From Oscillospiraceae bacterium (GTDB taxonomy: Bacteria > Bacillota > Clostridia > Oscillospirales > Oscillospiraceae), in contig JAILNC010000100.1 in assembly GCA_024691985.1 (NCBI GenBank), positions 1 to 64,000 on the forward strand: 64,000 bases of DNA, written 5' to 3'. The position numbers and the translations under genes are program-made. The notes beneath the pieces are model-generated. The model searched no databases and was not told where the DNA came from. It saw only the letters and a list, made by a program, of their open reading frames with translations. Below, piece by piece: positions 32,944-41,213 of the stretch (within the stretch, counting starts at the first letter, position 1; every line of letters begins with the position of its first letter).

Positions 32944-34074
32944 TCATTCATGCGCGTCGGACTGCGCCTGGCGTTTCTCCAGCTTGGAAAGGAAGTAGTC
33001 CTGATAGACAAAGCTCAGGATCGCCGCGGCGGGGATCGAAAGCAGCATGCCCAGGACGCCGAATATCTCTCCAAGCACGATGCCGGCGACCAGGATCAGC
33101 AGGCCGGAGACGCCGAGAGAGCCGGAAAACAGCTTGGGCTTGAGAATGTAGCCGTCCACGAACTGCAGCACGATACAGAAGATGATGAACATCAGCGCAT
33201 GGAGCGGATTGACGAGCAGGAGCACGAACGCGCCGATCACGCCGCCGATGATCGGGCCGAAATTCGGGATCAGATTTGTTACGGCGACGATCACCGAAAT
33301 AAGGCCGATATACTCCATCCCGCACACGAGCATGAAGATCGCATTGACAACGCCGACGATGACGGATTCCAGCAGGCTCTGCTTGAGGTAGCTGATCAGG
33401 ATCGCGTCACAGCGCCGGATGAAGTCCATGATGCCGTCGGCCTTCTCCTTGTGCAGGGTCACGGTCATGAAGCGCCACAAGGCGTTCAGCACACCGGTCT
33501 TGTCAATGAGCAGATAGACCGCGACGATCAGCGCAAGCGCAGTGGTAAGGATCCCTTTGCCGGAGTTTGCCGCCGCGGACAGGATCTTTCCCGCATTTCC
33601 GCGCACGAAAGCGGAGATGGACGTCAAGGCGTTCTGTGACAGCGTCTCGATGTTTTCGGCATTGAGCACAGCTTCCAGCGGGCTGCCCTCCAGCATCCGG
33701 ATCAGAGATACGGCATATTCGTCATAGCTCTCCGAAAAGCGTGAGATGCTCGACACAAGCTGCGGGATCAGTGTCCCGAGCAGAAGGATCACGGCCAGCA
33801 GCGCCGTGAGGATCCCAAGCGTCACGGAGAGATACCAGCGCGTGTTGCCCGCCTTCATCTTGCGCAGTACCTTTTTTTCGTAGAACTTTGCCAACGGATT
33901 GAGAAAATAGGCGAATATGGCGCCCAGGAGAATGGAACTGAAGCTTCTGAGGAAGAAGCCGACAGAAGAAAACACCGTGCTGAGATTCGCCAGAAGCATG
34001 TAAAACGCCACGGCGATACAGGCGATCACCGCGCCGTTAAACCATTTCTTTTCTGACAGCTTGAAATGTTTCAT
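32944..34074 (-). CDS. AI-2E family transporter (YdiK/PerM type)
   Basis: A 376-residue polytopic protein of the AI-2E family, which contains putative autoinducer or small-solute exporters. Eight membrane segments are visible, with the conserved C-terminal half: LKQSLLESVIVGVVNAIFML, LIPNFGPIIGGVIGAFVLLL and GYILKPKLFSGSLGVSGLLIL. The name reflects one E. coli member; substrates are generally unknown. ATG at 34072-34074 overlaps the stop of the upstream phosphatase gene (ATGA), so the two are translationally coupled. The C-terminus is charged and cytosolic. Confidence 0.88.
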   Translation of the reverse strand: MKHFKLSEKKWFNGAVIACIAVAFYMLLANLSTVFSSVGFFLRSFSSILLGAIFAYFLNPLAKFYEKKVLRKMKAGNTRWYLSVTLGILTALLAVILLLGTLIPQLVSSISRFSESYDEYAVSLIRMLEGSPLEAVLNAENIETLSQNALTSISAFVRGNAGKILSAAANSGKGILTTALALIVAVYLLIDKTGVLNALWRFMTVTLHKEKADGIMDFIRRCDAILISYLKQSLLESVIVGVVNAIFMLVCGMEYIGLISVIVAVTNLIPNFGPIIGGVIGAFVLLLVNPLHALMFIIFCIVLQFVDGYILKPKLFSGSLGVSGLLILVAGIVLGEIFGVLGMLLSIPAAAILSFVYQDYFLSKLEKRQAQSDAHE

Positions 34075-35753
34075 GCCATTGCCTCCTGTCCTTCCGGCCG
34101 TACCGGATCCGGTCCGTAATACGCCAGACACAGCATCGTGAGATCGTCAAACTGATCCGCGGTCCCGACGAATCCGTCCACCGCAGCCCGTGCAGTTCTC
34201 AATACCGCCTCGGGGTCCTGTCCGCCCGCGCTGTTCAGAGCCTCCAGGACGCGGTCCGTTCCGAAGAGCCGGCCGTCCTCGTCGTTCGCCTCCGGAAGAC
34301 CGTCGGAATAGACGAACACCATGCTGCCCGGCTCCAGCTTCAGCGCATACTCGCGGTAGGAGATGCCCTCCATGGTCCCCGCCGCCATCCCGTGCGGATC
34401 CTTGACAAGCTCATATCGGCCGCCCGGGCTCTTCAGGATCGGATACTCGTGGCCGGCGTTGACCGCCTGCATCCTGCCGCTGGAGATCTCGAGCACGCCG
34501 AGCCAGACGGTCACGAACATGAGCTCGGAATTGTTGGCGGCGATCTGCTCGTTGAGCTGCTCCATGGCCCGCTTCGGGCCGAGACCCGCCAGTACGCAGT
34601 TGTGCAGCAGCACCATGCACTTCATCATGAAGAGCGCGGCCGGTATCCCCTTGCCCGAGACGTCCGCCATGACCAGACCCAGGTGGTCCTCGTCGATCAG
34701 GAAAAAGTCGTAGAAGTCGCCGCCGACCTCCTTGGCCGGGTCCATCTCGGCATACAGCGCGAATTCCTTCCTGTCGGGGAAGGGCGGGAAGCTGCGCGGG
34801 AGCATGTCCTCCTGGATGCGGGCGGAAAGCGCAAGCTCGGTGCTCAGGCGCTCGCGTTCCGCCGTGATCCTGGTATTCTCGCGCAGATAGTGCTTCAGAT
34901 TCCGGTCCATGTCTTCGACCGAATGGGCCAGCGCTTCCAGCTCGTCGCCGGTGCGCACGTCGGAGACATACTCCTCGTCGCTGTCCAGCTTGCTGACCAG
35001 CTCGTCCGTGTCCTGCTTGAGCGACTGGATCGGGCGGATCATCGTCCGCTCGAGCACCCGGTAATGCAGGATCATCCCGATACAGGTGATGGCGATGATC
35101 GTGATCGCGAGCATCAAATACAGATTCATCTGCGCCTGCCAGATCTCAGCGATCGACACATCGACGCCGACCAGAGCCGGGACCTCGTCGTCCGCGGTAT
35201 GCAGCGGCACAAGAGCTGTGGCGAGCTTTTCGCCGCCGAGCTCACGCACGCCGATATAGAGCTCCTCCGGCGCCTGCAGCTTTTCCCTGTCCAGCGCCTG
35301 CAGCATGATCTCTTTTTCGCCGGAGCGGTAGGGCCGACGCTCGAGAAACTCCGCCTGCGCATCTTGCAGGTCCCCGGATCCCGCGGGCAGATTGTGATAG
35401 ATCTCGCTGATGCAGATCAACTCGTCCTCCGCGGGAACGACCAGATAGATATCCTTGAATTCCCGGTCGTACATGCCTGCGGTCATGAGGCCGCTGCGGA
35501 TGGCGAAATACTCGTCGTCCTCCGTCCCGGTCTCCAGAAACTTTGTCGGCGCGCTGCCGCTGATGTTGTCCGCGATCAGATGGGTATAGGAATAGGTGTT
35601 CTCGGTGTAAAGCTTCAGGTTCCGCTTGTACAGCATCTGACCTGCGATGAAGCTGACCCCCAGGATCAGGAAAAGACCCAGCAGGGCAAGGTGGCTGATG
35701 TTCCGGCCGGCGATCGTGCCCCGCCTGGTTTTGATTTTCTTGTATTCTCTCAT
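34071..35753 (-). CDS. Membrane-bound SpoIIE-type PP2C phosphatase with sensor domain
   Basis: A 560-residue protein. One N-terminal helix (about 20-42), an extracytoplasmic sensor segment (about 43-225), a second helix (LMLAITIIAITCIGMIL), a HAMP linker with a coiled coil (about 250-320) and a C-terminal PP2C domain. PP2C metal motifs are present: EVGGDFYDFF, DVSGKGIPAALFM, FVYSDGLPEA and DQFDDLTML. Such RsbU/SpoIIE phosphatases dephosphorylate STAS anti-anti-sigma proteins. A STAS protein is encoded at 55412-55711. ATG at 35751-35753 has only a weak ribosome site (GGGATACAGG). It follows a 155-residue unknown gene by 25 bases. Confidence 0.87.
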   Translation of the reverse strand: MREYKKIKTRRGTIAGRNISHLALLGLFLILGVSFIAGQMLYKRNLKLYTENTYSYTHLIADNISGSAPTKFLETGTEDDEYFAIRSGLMTAGMYDREFKDIYLVVPAEDELICISEIYHNLPAGSGDLQDAQAEFLERRPYRSGEKEIMLQALDREKLQAPEELYIGVRELGGEKLATALVPLHTADDEVPALVGVDVSIAEIWQAQMNLYLMLAITIIAITCIGMILHYRVLERTMIRPIQSLKQDTDELVSKLDSDEEYVSDVRTGDELEALAHSVEDMDRNLKHYLRENTRITAERERLSTELALSARIQEDMLPRSFPPFPDRKEFALYAEMDPAKEVGGDFYDFFLIDEDHLGLVMADVSGKGIPAALFMMKCMVLLHNCVLAGLGPKRAMEQLNEQIAANNSELMFVTVWLGVLEISSGRMQAVNAGHEYPILKSPGGRYELVKDPHGMAAGTMEGISYREYALKLEPGSMVFVYSDGLPEANDEDGRLFGTDRVLEALNSAGGQDPEAVLRTARAAVDGFVGTADQFDDLTMLCLAYYGPDPVRPEGQEAMA

Positions 35754-35778
35754 GGCCTGTATCCCGCGTCTTTCCCGT

Positions 35779-36246
35779 TCAGTTTGATGCTTCCTCGCCG
35801 AGGAAGAAACCGCTGATCCGATCCTCCGTGACGAGAACGGATTCCTGATGGAAGCGGGTACGCAGCTCCTGCGCGATCTTCTGCACGAGGTCCCGATCCG
35901 CATCGATCAGTATGAGCACGAGCGAGGTTTCCTCCGTGTATTCCCCGTCCTCGTGATAGTATCCGCCCTCCTCAATGTCAACGGAGAATGCCGCGTGATA
36001 ACTGCGGCAGACGTCCTTCAAAACGTCCAGATACGTCTGCGTATCGTACAGCTGCTCTCTGGTCACCGCGTCGTACAAGCCGATGTAGATGCGGGTCTCC
36101 GTCATCTGCATGCCGCTCGCCGCGTCCTTTTGCTCAAGCAGCGCGGAGAGCTGCCCGGTGAGGGCCTCTTTGGCGAGCCGGCGCTGTTTTTTCAGCTTCT
36201 GCCTCATGGCGTAGTGTATCAGAGCAGCTGCGTATTTCTGCGACAT
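35779..36246 (-). CDS. Hypothetical protein, 155 residues
   Basis: Soluble protein with a basic helical N-terminus (RQKLKKQRRLAKEAL) and a mixed alpha/beta remainder with ETRIYIGLYDAVTREQLYDT and SLVLILIDADRDLVQKIAQELR. No signal peptide or membrane segment. It is the first gene of the minus-strand set with the PP2C phosphatase and the AI-2E transporter. I do not recognise the family. Start ATG at 36244-36246, with only a modest purine-rich stretch (GTGAGAAG) upstream. Confidence 0.65.
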   Translation of the reverse strand: MSQKYAAALIHYAMRQKLKKQRRLAKEALTGQLSALLEQKDAASGMQMTETRIYIGLYDAVTREQLYDTQTYLDVLKDVCRSYHAAFSVDIEEGGYYHEDGEYTEETSLVLILIDADRDLVQKIAQELRTRFHQESVLVTEDRISGFFLGEEASN

Positions 36247-36618
36247 TTTTTCTTCTCACTCCAATTTATTCAAAGCCGGCGGGATCGCGCCGATCCCGCC
36301 CGGAAACGGCTGCGGCGCGGGCAGAATACCAATTTCTGTCTGTATAGTCTACTATAACACCCGCCTTTTTTCAATATAATATTCATTTTCGTCTGCCCGG
36401 GAGTTCCGGCTGCACAGGCAAAAAAGAAATGACAACAATAAATTATTTTATGCAAATTGTTGACATAATGTAAATTATGTATTAAGATTGACTCGATTAT
36501 GTAAATTATGTAATGTATACCAATGCCGATTTGATTACAGAGACAGAGCACAACACAGAAAAACGGCATAATTGCTTCGTTTTGGTTATGTTTACCATCG
36601 CGAAGGGGAGAAGGCGTC
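36247..36618 (+). promoter_or_regulatory. AT-rich divergent region with two tandem promoters and a direct repeat
   Basis: Two possible plus-strand promoters: TTGACA (36460-36465) with TAAGAT (36483-36488), and TTGACT (36488-36493) with TAATGT (36511-36516), each with a 17-base spacer. The motif TGTAAATTATGTA is repeated exactly at 36469-36481 and 36500-36512, 31 bases apart. The base composition is sharply lower in GC than the neighbours. A GGCGGGATC/GATCCCGCC hairpin at about 36279-36300 precedes the minus-strand gene. Confidence 0.5.
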
Positions 36619-37101
36619 ATGAAAAAACCAGAAGGATTCTCGCGCTGCTGCTGGCGGCGCTGATGTTCGTGAGCCTTCTACGCGGTCAGGATCACGGGCA
36701 GCGCCGCGGAGGGCTTCACCGTCACCAACACCCATACGCCGGCGCCGACGCCCAAAATGTACACCATCACCTACGTCCTCAACGGCGGCGTATATGCCGG
36801 CAGCCGGGCAAACATCAGGGAGACCTATCCGGCGGGCACGGTGATCTCGATCCATGAGGCGCCGATCAGAAGAGGATACCGTTTCCTGTACTGGCAGGGC
36901 TCGGCCTATTATCCGGGAGAGTCGTACACGGTCACAGGGGACCATACCTTCACCGCGCAGTGGGAGAGGACGTACGAACCGGACATTTCGCCGCGCACGG
37001 GCGACAACAGCAGACTCGGGCTGTGGACGCTTCTGATGCTCCTCTCGCTGAGCTGCCTGGCCTTTGTCCCTGCGGTATACCGTAAGAAAGGCACGCACTG
37101 A
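36619..37101 (+). pseudogene. Remnant of a sortase-anchored Cna-B/InlB-repeat surface protein
   Basis: Two pieces in different frames. The first, after ATG 36619, is a signal peptide (TRRILALLLAALMFVS) that reads properly only if one A is added to the A6 run at 36622-36627. The second, from about 36682, reads YAVRITGSAAEGFTVTNTHT, which is the end of a Cna-B domain. It is followed by an InlB/Listeria-Bacteroides-type repeat (YTITYVLNGGVYAGS to TGDHTFTAQWE), a sortase-like SPRTGD motif, a membrane helix and a basic tail. The middle of a large adhesin appears deleted near 36680, plus a frameshift in the poly-A run. The A tract could alternatively be a phase-variable slippage site. Confidence 0.7.
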
Positions 37102-37113
37102 GCAAACAACAAG

Positions 37114-37144
37114 TCAAGACCGTCGGCCAGGCCGGCGGTCTTGA
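37114..37144 (+). terminator. Terminator after the surface-protein remnant
   Basis: TCAAGACCGTCGGC pairs with CCGGCGGTCTTGA around a short loop, 13 bases after the stop codon. Confidence 0.75.
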
Positions 37145-37194
37145 CAGACTGAAATCTTGCTTCACAAAGCGTTGTTCACGAGGTGGTCGAGCAC

Positions 37195-37728
37195 ATGGCA
37201 GAGACAGTGGAAATCCGAAAATGCAGGGCCGAGGAGGTCGCCCGGACAGGGCGCTTCTATGACAATGTCGTGCGCTGGCTGAACGAGCATGTCAATCATC
37301 CCCGCTGGATCTACGGCGTCTATCCGAGCGAGGGCAGCGTGCGGACGATGGCGGAGGCGGGAGCGCAGTATCTCTGCATCCGGGGAGGATCCATCGTCGG
37401 CGCCTTTGCTCTGAATACCGAGCCGCAGGGCAGCTATCAGAAGGCCGACTGGAGCCGGGCGCTGGCCGACGGCTCGTATATGATCCTTCACGCGCTGGCC
37501 GTCGATCCTCGTCTGCAGAGGCAGGGGCTCGGGGCTGAGGTGATCCGCTTCTGCGCGGACAAAGCGAAAGCGGACGGCTATCAAGCCATCCGCATCGATG
37601 TCGTTCCGACCAACATCCCGGCGAGAAGACTGTTCGAGAAGAACGGATTCAGCTATGTCGGGGACGTCGATCTTGAGCTGCCCATCGGAGACATTCCGGC
37701 GTTCAGCATGTATGAGTTGAATATCTGA
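37195..37728 (+). CDS. GNAT family N-acetyltransferase
   Basis: A 177-residue GNAT fold protein. The acetyl-CoA site is HALAVDPRLQRQGLGAEVIRF (first 20 around residue 100-120, Q/R-x-x-G-x-G/A type), followed by the beta-strand and helix pattern IRIDVVPTNIPARRLFEKNGF. Substrate unknown; several GNATs of this form acetylate small amines or protein N-termini. ATG at 37195 behind GAGGTGG; GTG at 37183 is a possible longer start. Confidence 0.85.
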   Translation: MAETVEIRKCRAEEVARTGRFYDNVVRWLNEHVNHPRWIYGVYPSEGSVRTMAEAGAQYLCIRGGSIVGAFALNTEPQGSYQKADWSRALADGSYMILHALAVDPRLQRQGLGAEVIRFCADKAKADGYQAIRIDVVPTNIPARRLFEKNGFSYVGDVDLELPIGDIPAFSMYELNI

Positions 37729-37762
37729 TCCGTCGAGGGACCGAAAACTGTCTGTTTTCCGC

Positions 37763-37801
37763 AAAAGTCCCTGCATGTCCGAAAGACATGCAGGGACTTT
37801 T
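37763..37801. terminator. Bidirectional terminator between GNAT and MATE genes
   Basis: AAAAGTCCCTGCATGTC pairs with GACATGCAGGGACTTTT around a five-base loop, with T runs on both strands. Confidence 0.9.
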
Positions 37802-37806
37802 GCTTT

Positions 37807-39576
37807 TTAAATTCGGATCGTCAGCACGTTCAGACCGAGGATGTTCTGGTACTGCACGTCCCGCGCGCTCTTGAACACCATGCGGATGCCGATGTTTTTC
37901 GCCGGGTCCTCGCCCGCGGCGAGCATTTGCCGCTCGTGCGGGTCAAAGGGGACGCAGTCGTCCTTGATGCGCAGGATGATATCGTCGTTCTTGTGGACGA
38001 CGCGCACATCGACCGAGTGCGGCTTTTTGTCCTTTGTGAAGCCGTGGTCGATGATGTTGCCGGCCATCTCCTCCATGGACAGACCCGCCAGATAGGCGCG
38101 GTGTGCATCGAGACCGCGGGAGAGGCAGAAGGCCTGAACACGCTCGGCGATGCTGACGACGCCCTCCATGTCCCGTACGCTCAGATCCAGCCGCGCATCC
38201 TCCGGAGCGCCGAAGTCGTCATCAATGACCATGAGCTCCTCCATGTTCCGGGGGAAGCGCTTTTTCCGGATCCAGGCATAGCCGATGATGACCAGCGTCG
38301 TGACGACGCCGTTGAGGACGTTGGCGACGTAGGCACTGTTCAAGCCCATGCTGCGGATCAGCAGGGCGGTGAAGCCCGCCACGCACACCACGCCGTCAAG
38401 CAGACTCAGCAGATGAACCAGGACCTGCTTGTTCGAGGCCTGCCCGTAGCAGGTGAAGTGCATGCAGATGATGCTCAGCGGCATGCACAGCGGCAGGATG
38501 CGAAAGCCCCACACGGTCATCATGAACACGGGCTCGGCGGGATCGTGATAGAAGATGCGTGTCAGCGGCACGGCGCAGAGGATGATCCCCGCGGAGATCG
38601 CATACTGCAGCGGGACGAAGCGCCGGAACATGACGCGCATGACGTCTGTAAGCGTCTGCCGATCCTCCTCGCCGATGCTGACGCTGATCAGCATGCGGGA
38701 CACGGCCAGCATGCCGGTCGGTATCGCCCAGAAGATACGCAGCAGATTGTCCGCCGTGGCGAAGGCCGAGATGGCCACGCTCCCGACGAATATGTCCAGC
38801 ATGCGGTTGACAAGCAGGCCGCGGACGGTCTGATAGACGTTGCTGAGCGCGCCCGGCACGCCGATGCGGAAGATCTCGCCGCTGTCATGCCAGGACAGAT
38901 GGCGGAGACTGAAACGGATGTGCGATTTCCCGGAAGCATAATACTCCGCCTGGACGAGCAGAAAAACCCACATGCCAAGCGACGAGGCCAGCGCGAGGCC
39001 CAGGGCTTCCATATGCAGAAGCTCGACGAACAGATAATTCAGGATCAGATTGACGACGATATAGACCACGCTTGCGATCATGGTCCGCCTTGTCTTGTTC
39101 TCGAGAGAGAGGAACGCAGCAAGGGAGTTGCCGAGCAGCAGGGGGAGCACGCCGAGGGACTGACCGATCAGATAGCGGTTCATCAGCGGGCGCACAGCCT
39201 CGTCTTTGGTCAGAAAGCCAGTCAGATTGAAAAGCCCCATCCCCAGGAAGAGGGCGGCAAAGACGAGACCCGTCAGCGCCGAGACGAGCAGGTTCAGGGA
39301 AAAGACGTTCCGCACCCCATCCTGATCGTTCTCGCCGATATACTTCCCGCACAGGATCACGGAGCCGCCGACCAGAATGAGGCTGAGGGCTGTGATCAGC
39401 ATGTTGAGCGGGCTGTACAGTCCGACCGCGCTCATGGCGTCGACGCCGACGAAGTTGCTGGCGAAGAAGCTGGAAACGATGCCGTTCACCGCGCCGACCG
39501 CGGCCAGAAGGACCTGGATCGGCAGCAGGCGAAACAGCAGCCGGCTGACCATTTTGCAATTGGCGGTCTGATTCAT
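37807..39576 (-). CDS. MATE family transporter fused to an RsbW-like ATPase domain
   Basis: A 589-residue protein with two parts. Residues 1 to about 450 are a MATE (NorM/MepA-like) transporter with 12 helices, starting after MNQTANCKMVSRLL. Residues of about 455-589 are a histidine-kinase-like ATPase domain of the RsbW anti-sigma type: the N-box GLSMEEMAGNIIDHGF, the D-box region ILRIKDDCVPFDP and a terminal NIGIRMVFKSA. There is no histidine phosphorylation domain. The fusion suggests ATP- or partner-sensing by the transporter, or a serine-kinase activity toward a STAS protein. ATG at 39574-39576 behind GGGAGG. It follows the YdcF gene by 35 bases. Confidence 0.85.
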   Translation of the reverse strand: MNQTANCKMVSRLLFRLLPIQVLLAAVGAVNGIVSSFFASNFVGVDAMSAVGLYSPLNMLITALSLILVGGSVILCGKYIGENDQDGVRNVFSLNLLVSALTGLVFAALFLGMGLFNLTGFLTKDEAVRPLMNRYLIGQSLGVLPLLLGNSLAAFLSLENKTRRTMIASVVYIVVNLILNYLFVELLHMEALGLALASSLGMWVFLLVQAEYYASGKSHIRFSLRHLSWHDSGEIFRIGVPGALSNVYQTVRGLLVNRMLDIFVGSVAISAFATADNLLRIFWAIPTGMLAVSRMLISVSIGEEDRQTLTDVMRVMFRRFVPLQYAISAGIILCAVPLTRIFYHDPAEPVFMMTVWGFRILPLCMPLSIICMHFTCYGQASNKQVLVHLLSLLDGVVCVAGFTALLIRSMGLNSAYVANVLNGVVTTLVIIGYAWIRKKRFPRNMEELMVIDDDFGAPEDARLDLSVRDMEGVVSIAERVQAFCLSRGLDAHRAYLAGLSMEEMAGNIIDHGFTKDKKPHSVDVRVVHKNDDIILRIKDDCVPFDPHERQMLAAGEDPAKNIGIRMVFKSARDVQYQNILGLNVLTIRI

Positions 39577-39611
39577 CTGAATAGCCTCCCGCTTGCGTTT
39601 TTATCCGCAGA

Positions 39612-40823
39612 TCAATAATAAGCCAGGACGGTCAGCAGCGCATAGGCGAGCGTGACGGTCCCGAGGACCAGCGCCTGCGTGCCGCGATGCTCGGTCAGCA
39701 GGCCGACGAACTCGCGTACGGCGGCGTTCGGCCAGAAATACCATCTGGTCGGAGCACCCATGCCGTCGGCCTGCGGCAGTCCGGCCTGGCGGGCCTTCAG
39801 CCCCGCGCGGAACACATGGTAGTTTGTCGTAAAGAACGCGACGCGCGCCTCCGGCGCCTGCTTTCCGATCAGCTCCCCGGAAAAACGCATGTTCTCCTCC
39901 GTGTCGGTGGAGCGGTCCTCCGTCAGGATACGGTCCGCCGGGACGCCCCGGGAGAGCAGATAGTCACGCATGGAGGACGCCTCCGACCGGGACTCGTCCG
40001 GGCCCTGCCCGCCGGAGACGATAAAGCTTGCGTCCCTGCCGTCGGTCTCACGCTGCTCCCGATCGAAGCGCAGGGCGAGGTCCAGACGCCCGCACAGCAG
40101 GGGAGTGGGCGCGCCGTCCTTCTTCAGCCCGCAGCCGAGGACGATCAGATAATCCTTGTCGTGTGCGGCGACCCGCTTGGCGGCGATCCAGTCGGCGGCG
40201 ACGGCGCCGACGATCATGCACTCGAAGTAGAGATAGAAGGCTGCCGTCAGATTGGCCGTGAGGTTGACGAGCAGGATCTCCCGCCGGGAATAGGCGCCGC
40301 GGAAATCCAGATACGCGATGAGGATCTCCCCCGCGATCAGGGCGAGCGCCAGGAGGATCCCCAGAAGATTGACAAAACGCCGCCCCTCATGCCGGATCAG
40401 AGCCAGATTGGAGACCATCAGCGCCGCTGAAAAGCAGAAGAGCAGGGGAGAGGTCAGAAACATATAGTTCTTGGCCGAGTGCACCAGAGAATAGAGCATC
40501 TGCGCGACGCGGTAATCCTCCGGCGCCAGAAAGGCCTGCGCCGCGGCGACGAGGTGCGTGACGGAGATCGAAAGGAGAAACAGGGAAAAACCCGCATAGA
40601 AGATCGTGTTGTAGGAATAGAGATCGCAGCGGAGCTGGCGGAAAAAGGCGGCGGCCAGGAAGGCCGCGGCGGACCCGAAGTACAGCGCGAGGATCAGGTT
40701 CCCCCAGGAGAGCATCGCACGGTAGCCCATCCAGACCAGTCCCGCCAGCGCAAGCAGCGCCGCGGCGGTCAGCAGGGAGAGGGAGAGCGCGATCGGTTTT
40801 GCTTTTATCGTCTTGCCGTTCAA
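39612..40823 (-). CDS. YdcF family protein (DUF218) with membrane helices
   Basis: A 403-residue protein. About six membrane segments occupy residues 10-225, followed by a DUF218/YdcF domain: YLIVLGCGLKKDGAPTPLL, FIVSGGQGPDESRSEASSM, LTEDRSTDTEENMRFS and FFTTNYHVFRAGLKA. YdcF-type domains are implicated in envelope vancomycin sensitivity (SanA/ElyC) and bind nucleotide cofactors in some members. The start is TTG at 40821-40823 with GAGG nine bases upstream; no ATG fits. A final membrane helix lies at the C-terminus. Confidence 0.82.
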   Translation of the reverse strand: MNGKTIKAKPIALSLSLLTAAALLALAGLVWMGYRAMLSWGNLILALYFGSAAAFLAAAFFRQLRCDLYSYNTIFYAGFSLFLLSISVTHLVAAAQAFLAPEDYRVAQMLYSLVHSAKNYMFLTSPLLFCFSAALMVSNLALIRHEGRRFVNLLGILLALALIAGEILIAYLDFRGAYSRREILLVNLTANLTAAFYLYFECMIVGAVAADWIAAKRVAAHDKDYLIVLGCGLKKDGAPTPLLCGRLDLALRFDREQRETDGRDASFIVSGGQGPDESRSEASSMRDYLLSRGVPADRILTEDRSTDTEENMRFSGELIGKQAPEARVAFFTTNYHVFRAGLKARQAGLPQADGMGAPTRWYFWPNAAVREFVGLLTEHRGTQALVLGTVTLAYALLTVLAYY

Positions 40824-40856
40824 TCGTGTCGACCTCGGTTTTCTGCATGGTTTCGC

Positions 40857-40886
40857 CGAGTGCAGGCCGGATCACCGGCCTGCACT
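40857..40886 (-). terminator. Hairpin at the end of the export operon
   Basis: AGTGCAGGCCGG pairs with CCGGCCTGCACT around a four-base loop, in the gap between the 101-residue gene and ydcF. No T run. Confidence 0.55.
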
Positions 40887-40895
40887 CTCCATCGT

Positions 40896-41201
40896 TTATT
40901 CGGCGGATTCCACGTAAACGGTCTCGCCGAGCTGCCAGACGCGGTATCTCCGCCCTTCGACCGTGAGATCCTGCGGCACGGCGTCCAGAGGTCTCGAAAG
41001 CTCCTGGCGAACGCTGCCCTGGATCATCAGCTTGGTCATGAAGGTGACGAACCAGGAATCACGGCGAAAGCTGTCCCCGAGAAAGACATACTGCTGCCCG
41101 CCGGCGATACGGACCAGCGCGTCGTCGTCGACGGCCTCCATGCGAAAGCTCGCATTGAGCCTGTCGTCACCTGTGGAGTTGGCGGTCATGGAAACAGACA
41201 T
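40896..41201 (-). CDS. Small protein with possible double-glycine leader, last gene of the export operon
   Basis: Of 101 residues. The N-terminal part has MEAVDDDALVRIAGG ending at residue 35, which resembles the leader ends of the three exported proteins further on (for example MSDEELSSVSGG), followed by QQYVFLGDSFRRDSWF and a basic, aromatic-rich remainder with no membrane helix. It has no peptidoglycan-binding motif that I can see. ATG at 41199-41201 behind GAGG, 12 bases after the second ABC gene. It may be a cargo, an immunity protein or an exporter accessory. The leader reading is tentative. Confidence 0.6.
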   Translation of the reverse strand: MSVSMTANSTGDDRLNASFRMEAVDDDALVRIAGGQQYVFLGDSFRRDSWFVTFMTKLMIQGSVRQELSRPLDAVPQDLTVEGRRYRVWQLGETVYVESAE

Positions 41202-41213
41202 GATAGCAACCTC

